Source: Tubulanus polymorphus (Eukaryota; Nemertea; Palaeonemertea; Tubulaniformes; Tubulanidae). Taken from it: DNA of 64,000 nt. Under the pieces are notes generated by a model, which had not been told where the DNA came from, searched no databases, and saw only the letters and a program-made list of their open reading frames with translations. Within the stretch, counting starts at the first letter, position 1; every line of letters starts with the position of its first letter. Below, one piece after another: positions 13,111 to 24,767 of this stretch. Position numbers and translations under genes: made by a program. The stretch is taken from contig NC_134025.1 of NCBI RefSeq assembly GCF_964204645.1, positions 5,027,001-5,091,000 on the forward strand. Direction: 5' to 3'.

Positions 13111-14514
13111 ATGGCTGCCTCCTACGGTGATATCATTCCCGTCATTTCGCGAGCCGTAGACGAAGATGATGATGACGACAGCTCCGAAATCATAAAGTAA
13201 GTACGTTAAATGTTTAGATTAACATTTCTACGCAAACAATCATTTGAATTTATTTGCTGTGTCCCCCACGCAAGCAAATCATTGACGTGAAAAATTTTCA
13301 TTCGCTTTTAGTTCGCTTAAACTACGCCAGGCGGCAGCAGCTCATAGATTAATTCTTGAACTTTCGATATATCTTATATGCCGTTTCTTATTTTTAATTT
13401 ACAGGATTCCTGAACCAGAGATTTGTTGGCAGACTACATTAATACCAGAAAAGACCACAGATTTTGTAATAGCAATTGGACCTGCCGCTTCAGGTATTTT
13501 AACTTAAAACTATTGGTATAAGACAAGTTTAAGATAAAAGTAAAACTAAAAAGTGTCTTACATTGTTGGGACTATGTACCAATATTCAACCACATAAAGT
13601 ATACCGGTATGTGAAATTGTTTTCAGTTTTTGTTGGAACAAATTTTATGTCAAACGATAATACAAGTGAAATTGGCAAAATATCGCTTGAATCTCAAAAA
13701 GACTGTTTCATCCATCAACTTCGTGAACATCCGAATGTACTGTTATGCATGTGCAATCAGCGGTTACAACATGAACAAGCATTTACTTGGACTGAACAGG
13801 TGAGACTATTAATATGGATTTATAGAAATTCATTCCATTTCTTAACAAAAATGTCTTGCTTACAAATCATGAGTTATCCTGATCTTGTCCTTAAAATTGT
13901 GAAGGAGATTATTTGAATTAACTATTACTTCTATCGGTTGAATAGCTGATGCAACAATTCAAGGAAGTAGATGTAAATGTGACCGTTCTGAACGGCGCTA
14001 TGGCTGCCGAATATAAATGCAATAAAGCGATCAATGATGTTAAATTACCACTGGTTCGAGCCTTGAAAACTAGTCACTGCAAAAACGATGCCCTCTGTCA
14101 ATATCTGGATCAACCGAACACTGTCAGTGGTGTGGCTGCGCAAAGTAAGTGTTAGATTACCGATGAAATGATTATTTGGAAAACCGTATGAATTGAAATG
14201 ATATTTTATATATTTTTTCAGTTATCAGCTATTGTCAAATTTATGGATTAAGATGCACTCTTTATCAGGCATTTACCGACACAATCCATCTTGATTCGAT
14301 TCAAGTCAATGCTTTCAATTTCATTCTGAAGGGAAACCCTTTTAAACAACTCCAGCAGGTAAAAACATTTAACTTAATACATATTGAATGAACAATTTCA
14401 GACCTCATGCATAGCGTTATTTCAATATTACTTATTTTGCAGTTTGGAGGTGATAATAACCGATTGAAAGGTCTTTTAGAAAAAGAAAGTTCCGAAAACC
14501 TACTGTATTTATGA
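13111..14514 (+). CDS. PSMG1: Proteasome assembly chaperone 1 (PAC1)
   Basis: Six exons: 13111-13196, 13405-13493, 13627-13799, 13946-14144, 14222-14358 and 14443-14514. Phases agree at every junction, giving 251 aa. PAC1 pairs with PAC2 to build the alpha ring of the 20S proteasome in cytosol and ER-associated pools. The N-terminus begins MAAS and runs into an acidic stretch (EDDDDD), as in vertebrate PAC1. Conserved blocks include a F-V-I-A-I-G core (exon 2), H-P-N-V-L-L-C-M-C (exon 3), L-V-R-A-L-K-T followed by a Q-P-N motif (exon 4) and S-Y-C-Q-I-Y-G-L with a T-D-x-x-x-L-D element (exon 5). It is somewhat shorter than the human protein (about 288 aa), mainly in the N-terminal third. The gene converges on ZMPSTE24. 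Confidence 0.93.
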
Positions 14515-15276
14515 TTTTATAGATAGATCTCATCAGTTTTTATGTGTCACATACATTTAATGAAAATACATTATTTTGTAAAGTATAAAATTGGTCTTAT
14601 TATTTCCGTCATTTTGCCATCGATCGCTATTAAATATTCCAATTACGGTCTCCAAAAGCAGTTCAGGGAACGTTAAAAACTCTACACTGACACAACTGAT
14701 GTAACTACTGAGGCTAATATCACTTCAGATTTGTTTTGAACATCAAAAAATTTATTGCCTTCATATATTTCATAAAAAGTTAATTAAAAATAATGCATTG
14801 AACAAAAGGACAATAAACACGTAATGATAACTTAATCTACGGTGGTTTCTACATCCAAAACATAGGTTCCTTTCCTCTTAACAGTAGCTACTAAAACTAT
14901 GCGTGGTAGTAAATTCCAGGTTTAGGACACCTTCGTTAAAACTAATTCCAATATAGAAGACAGAAGAAATACGTCACTACCACAATGGTTCTTGCAACCA
15001 CACTGATAATAAATAATGATGAACAATTTGATCTTTTTTGATTACACCAAACCTCTAGGACTACCATAATGCAGACAATACATTAAGCAATTTAAGTATT
15101 TAGAAGATTTACGCATATTTACGGAGATCCTGAGCCAAAATCCAAGAACTCGGTCGAGATATTAAGTATTTTAGTAATACCAAAACAGTACAGCATACAC
15201 TTATTGAAGAAATTTTGAAATGTACCACATGACGTAATTGATAGATTGGAAATTTTCGCTTTCTATCAATATCAGA
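14515..15276. other. Shared 3' interval of PSMG1 and ZMPSTE24
   Basis: Tail-to-tail interval with no coding frame. A TTTATT (AATAAA on the minus strand) at 14751-14756 fits the ZMPSTE24 3' end. For PSMG1 only variants such as TATAAA near 14584 are close; an AATAAA at 14812 on the plus strand would make the two 3' UTRs overlap. Confidence 0.55.
14751..14756 (-). terminator. Poly(A) signal, ZMPSTE24
   Basis: AATAAA on the minus strand, about 520 bp past the ZMPSTE24 stop codon. Confidence 0.45.
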
Positions 15277-17913
15277 TCAGTCTTCTTTTTCCAACGCTTT
15301 CAACCTTTCAAGGAGAGGTGGGTGGGAATAGTTCCAGGCAGAGAACAGTTTGTCGCAAACTGGGAATCCTAGATTATCCTTGTTGAGTTTGATTAATGCA
15401 GAACGTAATTCGGCTGCATGTCTCAGCGTCTTTGCGAATGCGTCTGCTTGGAATTCAAATCGTCTGCTTAATACGGTCATACAGAATGACAGCAGCTGAA
15501 AATGATAGAAAATTATTCATAAAATCTAGAGTCAAGTACTGATAAGTAATTAATACATCTTGGGCATTAGGTAAAGCTTACCTCGTTGTAGGGTGAGAAA
15601 ATGAACTGGAAAATGATCAGTAATCCTATAAGAATGGGCTGATTATTCGAAAAACCAAATGCAGTGTACAAGATCTGCTTGTTCAGCAGAAAACCAAACA
15701 CCGCAAAGCACAGGAATGTGTTAATCTACAAAGATAAAGGCTCTCATTATTTTTAATGAAAATCGAAGAAACAACTACCGGGTTGGTATCAATCATCGAC
15801 CTGGAGGATTCATCATCATTCATACCTGTCCGATAATGAGATTTTTCAGATTATGATTAAGTTTCCAATGTCCTAGTTCATGACTGAGTACAGCCAATAT
15901 TTCACTGTTACTACATCCCATTTTTCTTTCTTTTTTTCCTTCATTGTCTTCCGATTTTGGTTTTTCATCCTGAAATATTCAACATAGCTATGAACATCGA
16001 TACCAACAGCATACATGTCAAATACTGTAAATACTGTTTATTATTTGAGACGATTCTAATGTTGAATAAGAGAAACTTGGAATTTCCTTTACAAGTAATG
16101 TATAAACCTGTTTTCACATGAACAGCAATAACGAAGAAGGTTTAGTTCAAATTGTCCTGAAAATTCAAAGTAAGTTTCTCAGGGAAAAAGGCGTATAAGT
16201 TTACCGGTTTGTCAGCATCCTCAGTGGGTTCACCCGAAATCTCTCCATCTTTATTCATTGGAGTATAATCTTCTAACAGTGTGTCAAACAGTACAATTCT
16301 CTTGTTCTTATAAAATCCATAGAAGTATGCATTGCTGTGGCTAGAACGTTTCGACCCTATGAATTAGAAGAAAATGTTATCTCAAACTTGAAGCTACCGG
16401 AGAGTTTGATCACTTTCAAATACGGTTGCTCCATTTACCTTCTACGACATAGAGTTTCTTTAATGGGAAATTTATACTGGCAGCTAATTCTTCAATCTTA
16501 GTTCGCAGTGGACCTTCGGGTAGTGGAGTGAATTTGTCAAACAGCGGAGCAATAAAATCAGCATAAACTGTGATCAGAACCTGAAACCGAATTAAAAATA
16601 GAATGCAGGTGTAGAAATACTTTTGAAGTCTATCATTCAACACTACTGTTTTATAGCACTTACTAGCGTTATAATGAATGTAAACAACCAGGCATAAACG
16701 AAGAAATAGTCTCCACCAAGTCGTACAATAGTTATCAGTGTTGCTAATATCGGTAGAGCAATAACTAATGTGACCAGCAGTTTCTTCACTGTGTCTTTCA
16801 AGAAAAATCCAACAGTCTGAAATCGGAAACAAGTTATTTCCAAAGATCTACGAGGATATTAATAGGATAGGATTCTAGTAGAGCTTGTATTTGAGAACTT
16901 TTCTACCTGTTTATTGAAACCATGTCTTTCCTCAATAACGAACGTACTGTACAATCCCCACGGCAAACCAATAATCGTACTGTAGATCATGGTCAAAACC
17001 ATGAATGCCATCGATTGTAAAACCTGATCAAACGAAAGACGAATAGGTGAAATCTAAATACGATATTCGAATAAAATACCATCAGAAATATTCCTAGTTT
17101 ACCTCATATTCGCTACCATAACCAAAGTAAGCGGTTATATCACCAGCCACTCTCCATATGAATGGCAATCCACCAAATAGCAGAAGTAACTACAATTGAA
17201 ATGATAACTTTAGGTCAGTGGATGAAAACCTGTCGGTGCCATCTAACAGTTTAGTTTCAGTAGATAACTTCACAAACATCGGCATGAACGTAGCTGATTA
17301 TAAAAGCTCAATAACAATTTGTTCGCTGGTTTCGCTAGAGAGGGATGCCGGTATGAATGCAATGATTTGGATGTTCGCGGAGCCGCCCTTACCCATCAAG
17401 TACACATTCACAAAACATACCCTTGGTTTCATGCTATCATTTTGAAGATAAGATAAGACGATGATTCAGTTAATTCAAAGAAATAGAATGAAATTACCGT
17501 TGTTTCTACTTGTGAAAACAGTCCGGACCACAAACCAAATACACTTTTGTCCAGTTGATAGACGCGTGCTTTTTCAAACGTTTCAGCGTCCAAAACATGT
17601 TCAATCGCGGCAGGCACTTTATTTACAGTGCGATAAAGTTGACGCTGTAAAATATGATATAAATCACAAGCTTATGAAGTAACATATTATTGACAGATTG
17701 CGTATCTAAATCGTCCTTCCAGCCGGTGCTGCCACCACCCAGACCAGGTACATCTAAACGACACTCGACAGACTTGTGATAAACACCTACCTGACGACTG
17801 GACAAATATGACTCCCATAAGTACACAATCCACGAGAAAATCAAAACACCCCATAAAATGTGTTCAGGAGTAAATGCTTCAGTGGTATTTCGATGAAAAT
17901 ATGGGATTTCCAT
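15277..17913 (-). CDS. ZMPSTE24: CAAX prenyl protease 1 (Ste24-type zinc metalloprotease)
   Basis: Ten exons: 17913-17791, 17644-17498, 17189-17103, 17023-16907, 16816-16664, 16580-16439, 16356-16205, 15969-15826, 15725-15582 and 15495-15277. All phases agree and the product is 475 aa, the same length as human ZMPSTE24. The enzyme is a seven-span ER and inner nuclear membrane protease that clips the last three residues of prenylated CAAX proteins and matures prelamin A (a-factor in yeast). Exon 8 carries the zinc motif HELGH within [10 protein letters not shown]. The third zinc ligand is the Glu of [10 protein letters not shown] in exon 10. Other landmarks are G-L-P-W-G-L-Y (exon 4), [12 protein letters not shown] (exon 5), [13 protein letters not shown] (exon 6) and S-H-P-P-L-L-E-R-L near the C-terminus. 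It looks fully functional and shares a short divergent promoter with the IQANK1-like gene. Confidence 0.98.
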
Positions 17914-18125
17914 GATCTGATGATCGCACCGGTAGTTTTTCAGCGCGAGGAGTGTAGGTTACGTGGATACCCAAATCTGTACGCGGAGTCATGGACCGGG
18001 CGAATGGAAGCCTCCGGATTGGTGGAAGCCTCCGGATCCGCGACCTTCATAATTGTTTACATGTTTCCAAGTATGGCGATCCATGACTTATACTCTCCCG
18101 TCTAATAATCCAGACAAAAATAAAA
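17914..18125. promoter_or_regulatory. Divergent (bidirectional) promoter region, ZMPSTE24 / IQANK1-like
   Basis: Only 212 bp separate the two divergent start codons, so both 5' UTRs and core promoters must fit here unless untranslated exons lie elsewhere. It contains two copies of TGGAAGCCTCCGGAT, at 18005-18019 and 18023-18037, 18 bp apart and including the palindrome TCCGGA. The segment is richer in G+C than its flanks. No TATA box is evident. Confidence 0.6.
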
Positions 18126-21100
18126 ATGCCACCGAAGAAACCCGTTGCAAAGGCTCCTGCTGGTTCGAGGACTGCACCAAAAGTGACTGCACCGGTGAAA
18201 ACAACTACTCGCGCTACAGGGGTGGCTACAGGGAAGGGAAAACAAGCAACTCCAGCTGGGAAAAAGGTTATTGCTGGAGGAGGTGAGATAGTGTTCATGT
18301 GACTGCTTTTTGCCGCAGGAAATTGTTAATACATAGAGGTTAAACCTGTGTCATTTAAAGCAAAGAAACCTGCTGCAAATGGAAGCAATCCAAAAAAATC
18401 TGCAACCCCAGCTGAGCCGAAGAAAAAGGTGTGGACCAAAGAAGATGATGCGGCGAGTAAAATTCAGACCAAATACAGACAGTTCAGAAGTAAAAAGATC
18501 CTCGAAAAGAAAAGACAAGAGAAAGCTGATTATGAAGAACTTATGGATAAACTCGAAAAAGAAGTAGGATTTAGGCTACAAACTTCGTAGGCTAACAGTG
18601 CCTCCTCCTAGGTTTTGTAAACAATCATAATCCTGATTATTTTCTTCTGTTCATATTACTACTAGGCTTATGTGAAAATGGTTAAGCAGCAACAGGAAGA
18701 GGCTGAACGCTTATACCAGAAAGAGGAAGAAGAACGAAAAAGAAAACGTGAAGAGCTGAAGAGAAAGAAAAGATTCCTTGAGGCTGCATTTGATGGAGAT
18801 TCGGGAGAAATTATTGCCATTTTAAAAGAGGTAGGTTAGATATGGATGCAAGGTATTCTTTTCTCGTAACGCAAGATATAGTTTCATTTTTCAGAACATA
18901 GCTTCATTTTTACAAAAATTTAATGAAAAGACCTGATGTTGGATATGTAATTAGTGATCAGTGGTTTGAGCTCCCAACAAATGCCATACATGATCGATCA
19001 TTGTGCTACATGTATATAGAATCTCTAGGTTGCAGATTTGGATGTGAAAATGGGCTTAGAAGATGACATCATTGGCCGTGTAACTAAAGTGAAACATCAG
19101 CTATCTATGATAAATTGTGAAGATGCCAATGAAAATACACCCATATCTGAGGCAGCTAGTAAGTCTACCTTTCTCATTTTAAGAATTGAAGACAATGGCT
19201 CACTACAAAAATTTGAGCCGTTATCACATTCTGTCTCACACTAGCTTAATCCATCCACCAATCATTCATGGCCAAATGAATTATCAAATTTATCTATTAT
19301 TAGGTGGTGGGCATGCAGATACTATAAAACTTCTGATAGAAAAAGGTGCTGACATTAATAAGCAAGGACAGTTCCAGAGGACTCCTTTGTATAGAGCAGC
19401 ATTTGCTGGTCATTTAGATGCCTGTCAGGTATATATAATGATAATCCAGTTGTTGTATAATATTAGTTTATGATTCTATACATAGTTATTTATGTTTTCA
19501 AATTTTAGTTGCTGTTGCAACACGGAGCTGACCCAAGAATTTATGCAAGTGATGGACAAACTCCTGAACAGGTTCGAATTGCTTTATTAAGTACCTACGA
19601 TGAATCTATATTTTCTTCATTGATTTATTCGAAAGGAGCCATTAAAATGTAATTCGTTGACCTCATGCAAATTTATGAATAGATAGTTCCATCTGCTTTG
19701 CGTTACGCAGGTGGCATCTCAAGCAACTGTTCAAGAAGTCCTGCAAAGCTGGGATATTTCACAAACTGAATCATTACTCGATAGGATTGAAAAACAGAAA
19801 GAAAAACGACTTGAAGAAGACCGAAAGAAAAAGGAAGCGGAAACTAATAAGTGAGCGCAAAAAAAAATTCTCAACTCGGATTTTATTTTTTGTTATATTA
19901 CTAAAAGTGTGTAGAAATGATTGCATGGATTTGTCTCATGTCAGGTTAGAAAATCAACTTGCAGAAGTGCAGAAAGAGTATAGCGTCAAGCAACTACAGG
20001 TAATACAGATTATCTGGATATTTTTCATGTACAACCGAATTTCATATACAATACAAAGATATGATATTGTTTTCATAAATAGCTGAATGAGTTGTACGCT
20101 GAGCTAGAAAAAAGAATCCATAGCCACGACATGGCTGTAGCTTCAGGATATGAAAAAACCAATGTTACTTTACAGGTAATTTATTGCGATTTGATCTTGG
20201 ATACTACAAATTCTGATGTTATAGTTAGTTTCATACCTTACATCATAGGCAGTGCATGATATCGAATTTGAACTGGAAGTAGCTAAGTTAGACTTTGAAA
20301 AGGCTCGTGACAAGCTCGCTCAGGCTAAGCTTCAACTCAGAGACCAAGAGAGAGAAAATCAAGGTATGATTTATGCATTTATTTACCTGGAGTCCATCTA
20401 TTGACAGTTGGATAGGTTAGAAGATCCTTTGAAATTTTGCGACCATAATGAATTGACCTCCAAATACTGCAGCTTGACACGAAATATGATATTATTTTGT
20501 AGGTTTAACTGGACAAGAGCTGCCTGGTATACCAGTAGCGATCAAAGAGTTAGATGAGGTTTTACTGCGCGATGTTGGAAACCGCATTAAGGAATCCGGA
20601 AAGTAAGAAAATAAAAAGATGAAAATAGATGTTTTATTTTATTCTAAAGCATTTTGTTCACATGTTGATCGTGTTTCTATTTAAGATGGCCATTGATCAT
20701 TGATCCTTCTGGACAAGCCTCAATATTTCTGCGATATAGAGACACAAATTACCTGAATGCACTGCGACCTCATGATATGGAACCAGACAGAATAAGACTT
20801 GCCCTGTTGGGCAGTATAAGGTACCAGTCATGACAAACTGAAAGTTAACATTTGATTATGAGTTACTGGATGCTACAGTGTCTTTAATTCTAATGCAGTT
20901 CTAGGCTATGAAAACTTTGAGGATTTCTTGTTATTCACGTCGTTTTCAGATTTGGTAAGATCTTCATCATAGACATGATGGAAATCGATATGTACGAAGC
21001 GTGTGAGAGAAGATTTGACGAGATTCAAAAAGGACTACTGGATTCTGTTATGGACAAATCTATATTGCAGAATGAAAGGTACTTATTGTGCAATTATAAC

Positions 21101-21392
21101 TGAAATTTGAAAATGGGCTTTAATCTCAAAAAACTATACTCATTCTTATGACCGTTGATGTAGAAATGGTCATTGAAGCAATCATTGGTATTATGAAAAT
21201 GAACAATATTTATTATGTTTTAGGTATTTGTCGTTTGTGAAAGAATCTGATGGACCCGAATATCAGAAAACTAAGTTCAACGATCTCAGAGTATCAAATT
21301 TCCGTTTCTATATTCTATCAAAAAATCCTTATCCTTCGGAACAATTAATGGATCGCTTGTATGGACCGATACGCGTTCAGATACCGATGTAG
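18126..21392 (+). CDS. IQ motif, ankyrin repeat and coiled-coil protein with C-terminal dynein AAA5-like domain (IQANK1-like)
   Basis: Fourteen exons: 18126-18282, 18337-18563, 18666-18830, 19029-19158, 19304-19428, 19509-19571, 19711-19850, 19945-19999, 20083-20175, 20249-20363, 20503-20602, 20686-20820, 20950-21078 and 21224-21392. All phases agree, giving 600 aa. In order: a Lys/Ala/Pro/Thr-rich N-terminal tail (about 1-90), an IQ motif (IQTKYRQFRSKK, about residue 98), a charged helical stretch rich in Glu/Lys, ankyrin repeats (N-T-P-I-S-E-A-A to H-G-A-D-P-R-I-Y), a second coiled coil, and a C-terminal domain from about 440. IQ motifs bind calmodulin-type proteins. The architecture matches vertebrate IQANK1, whose function is little known. 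The C-terminal domain resembles dynein heavy chain AAA5 (see findings). The exon 6 donor (GTTCGA) is weak but phase and homology support it. Confidence 0.85.
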
Positions 21393-22701
21393 TGTGATAT
21401 GTGAATGAATGATAACTTGGTAGAAGGATTTTGATGATAATACGAAAACTTTTGTTGAAAGAACCTGCAGTTCATTTGCAGTTGTGTTTCAAGTGAATAG
21501 ATTAAAGTGATCTGTCTTTTCATTTTCTACGATTGAAAAATACGTGTCAGTGAATGAAAATCGTTGGAGTCAGAAAACTGCAAACAGTTATCGAGAATGT
21601 AGTGTGAAATATAACGAATTTTACTTTTTCGATGATGAGTGTAACCACAGTAAAACTAGATATGAGACCAAAGCTCTCTGAGCATCTTAATGCTTTACAT
21701 TTTGGAGAAATCGTTTACAATAGCATCGGGGTTACGGTATATGGATTTGAAAATGTGTCTTATTATTGTCATTGATGAAATATTGTTCCTTTTTCACATA
21801 GTGATAAGTATTATAGATAAGTAACGAAAGATTTTTCACTATGCCGTCCATAAACGTTGTATTTATTGAGGTTGGTTTATTAATCTATTATTTTTTTTTT
21901 TAGATAACAACTATTTTAAGAAAAGCTATTGTCTGTTATAAGGGTTTTTATGAAATTGCCATAATTGAATCGAATTCTTATCAAAAATAAAATATTATTT
22001 GCCCTAAAAAATCAGTTTTGTATACTCGTTTTGTACATTTAAATCTCCCAACACACTTTTCGTTCTCTCTAGTCATAACGGCGTTAACATGTAGATTTCA
22101 GTTCGGTTAGTGTTCACATGATAGAATTCGAGGCGCGATAACTATTGCCGCGATGAAGCTCTTAAGTCTGCCCCAAAACCCGTAGAGAAGTGATGGTGGA
22201 ATGGACCCGCAAAAACGGGATGTCTGAAGCTCCTACCCTAAGAAGACTTTATTTTTCTTATATAAATATAATCGGTAATGCGTCTATTTATGTCTATATA
22301 TAACACGGTTTTGACCCCTGATTTACCACCTGAAAATTCACCTATTGCGTATGCCTATATAGTTCTGGACTTGGGCCACTGTCTTTGAATACATTGGTGG
22401 CGTTTCTTACGTTCGTGCAATATTTGTTTATGTGTTTCCAAGTAGATTGCATGGTTGTGATTAATGGATTGAAGGACACATTTTCTTCAATAATAACTAT
22501 TTACAGGACAGGAGACACGAGACCGGCATAAATTTCGTTCTAAGGTAAATTGAACACTTGAAATGCGATCTAAAACGATATCGGTAGCGTGTCACTGATT
22601 GCATAGTCATTACTATCAACTGGCGATAAAACTAGCCGCTCTCAATTTATATTAATGGTTCATTGCATGAATTTTTAGTTGAAGCCTTCAATCGTATTGC
22701 A
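21393..22701. other. 3' UTR and spacer between the two IQANK1-type genes
   Basis: AT-rich, with the 3' UTR of the upstream gene in its first part and the promoter of the short copy near the right edge. I find no remnants of the IQ or ankyrin exons here. Confidence 0.55.
21986..21991 (+). terminator. Poly(A) signal, IQANK1-like gene
   Basis: AATAAA lies about 590 bp after the stop codon and is the first canonical signal seen downstream. Confidence 0.45.
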
Positions 22702-24511
22702 ATGCCTCCGAAGAAACCTGCTGCTAAAGCAACAATTTCAAAACCTGCCACCACAAAAGCTGGCGCAACAAAAGGACCCACCAAGCCAAAGCAGAGCGTC
22801 CCTGTTAACAAGGATGCGAAGAAGGTTGATGCAAAATCAAAAGAAGGTGAGATGAGGATGATTTAAAGATCGTTTATGATTTATAATTAGCCGAATACAT
22901 AATAATTACACTACATGATTGCACAGGTCCCCCCGCAAAGGAAACCACTGAAGTTACCGCTGCTGGAATTACTGTAAAATTCAGACAATTAGATTCCGTT
23001 CTGTTGAGGGATGTCGGAAACGTGATTAAGGATTCTGGAAAGTGAGTTCGATGATCAGATCACTGACGCTCACTTCGTATTTTTTTAGGAAATCCTAGTT
23101 AATCTAAATCAGAAAACATGGATTTTATTTTTGTTTTTAGGTGGCCCTTAGTGATCGATCCATCTGGAACCACAGCAACATTCCTTCGACATCGATACGC
23201 AAATGTTCTGAATGCGTTAGAGCCCTCTGAAATGACAGCCGACAAAATTCGACTAGCTCTCCTCGGAAGTATAAGGTAATATATGGTAATTAATGTTCAT
23301 TCATTGCTTTTTGCTAACATAGAAAGAATTAATTTTGTATCTTTAATACTAAGATTTGAGCAATGTATTAAAACTTCATTTTGAAACTGAGGCTAATTGA
23401 AGAGGAAAGGTGTTTTCTCCTAGTTTTCCTATATTGCCGATCGGCTGTGTTGTTAATCCACGGTTTCATGGGGCGATCTCGGATTGAAATTCGATTCGAG
23501 CTCCGACTATAGCCAGCCCATATACACGTCCACCCAAAGCCAAATACAACCGACTCTCCGGTCTAACCTGCTAACTCAATTTAGTCCTCCCCCAAATCCC
23601 AATCCTACATCTATCTCCCTGATCGAGTGGTCATCAGACATGCAAGAACAGGTGTATAAACTGTGAACTCATCCCATACTGTGATGTCACTTGTCCAAAC
23701 ATTCATCAAAGATCAATCAATGACAGACAGTGACTGACAGAGAGATGTCAATTATGGATTATGTATTGATACATTATAATAAAGTTATAAACTAACTTGT
23801 CTCTCTGTGCCCCATGAATTTCTGGACGTTACTGGTAAAATCTGAGGCCTGAGTTTCAGAAGAGTAGCCGTAATCAGTGAGAAATCAATCCCTGTACACC
23901 GTATAATGAATTTGAGGTATATGCCCAATCGATCTATATCTGATGCACCTCTGTTTTTTATCTATCGAAATCATCGTAATTAAATCGATAGTTTTTTTTT
24001 CAGGTTTGGTAAAATATTTGTCATAGACATGATGGGTGTCGACATGTACGACGCATGCGCAAGACGATTTGATGAAATCCAAGAGGGACTTCTTGGTGCA
24101 CTTATTGATAAATCTTTATTGAAAAATGAAAGGTGCGATAGTGCACATAAAAATCGTCTTTAAATATGATATTCTCATTCGAATGTAGAAAAACAATATG
24201 TCCTTGTCCTGCATGTCCGCATGACATTTCCCAAAATTCAGTATTATAAATTATTTGATCGTCGATATAAACTTTCTGCTGCCTGAATCAACAGTATATG
24301 TGGGTTATCTATCATTTATCGGTAATGATTGTTTCTATTTTTCAGCTATATATCGTTTATCAAAGATTCGGACGGGCCGGAGTATAACCCCGTACAATTC
24401 GTCGACCCATACTTAACGGATTTTAGTTTCGTTTTACTGACGCGAAACCCGAATCCGCCGAAACATTTATGCGATCGAATGTACGGACCAATACGAATTG
24501 AAATGCAATAG
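22702..24511 (+). CDS. Short IQANK1 paralogue: basic N-terminal tail fused to the dynein AAA5-like domain
   Basis: Five exons: 22702-22846, 22927-23041, 23141-23275, 24004-24132 and 24346-24511. They join in consistent phases to give 229 aa. The start MPPKKPAAKA matches the parent's MPPKKPVAKA and is followed by a similar Lys/Ala/Thr-rich tail. Exon 2 picks up at the position of parental exon 11 (L-L-R-D-V-G-N). The next exons have the same lengths as the parental ones (135 and 129 bp) and the same phases. IQ motif, ankyrin repeats and coiled coils are absent. Exons 1 and 10 of the parent both end in phase 1, so loss of exons 2-10 keeps the frame. All conserved blocks of the domain survive (W-P-L-V-I-D-P-S-G, F-G-K-I-F-V-I-D-M-M, D-R-M-Y-G-P-I-R), which argues for a working gene. 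Function unknown. Confidence 0.82.
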
Positions 24512-24616
24512 AATTTATAGCCTGTTAAAAAGAAGTTTTTCAACGTACGTTATCTTATTTATAACAAACAGTTCGGTAACTTTGTTTGATATTGTGTTTC
24601 ATAAACATTTTAGAAT

Positions 24617-24622
24617 AATAAA
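24617..24622 (+). terminator. Poly(A) signal, short IQANK1 paralogue
   Basis: AATAAA lies about 105 bp after the stop codon. Confidence 0.6.
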
Positions 24623-24767
24623 ACTATATGCTATCAAAGTCCACCATATGACTGTATCTGTTTTATTTCTTTTTCGCGAACGTTGAAGATTTGTAAAATA
24701 AATCTTTCTGGATCAATAAGCCGCAAATATTCTAATTTTCGTGAGATAATTTAGACCGTTGTGGGCG

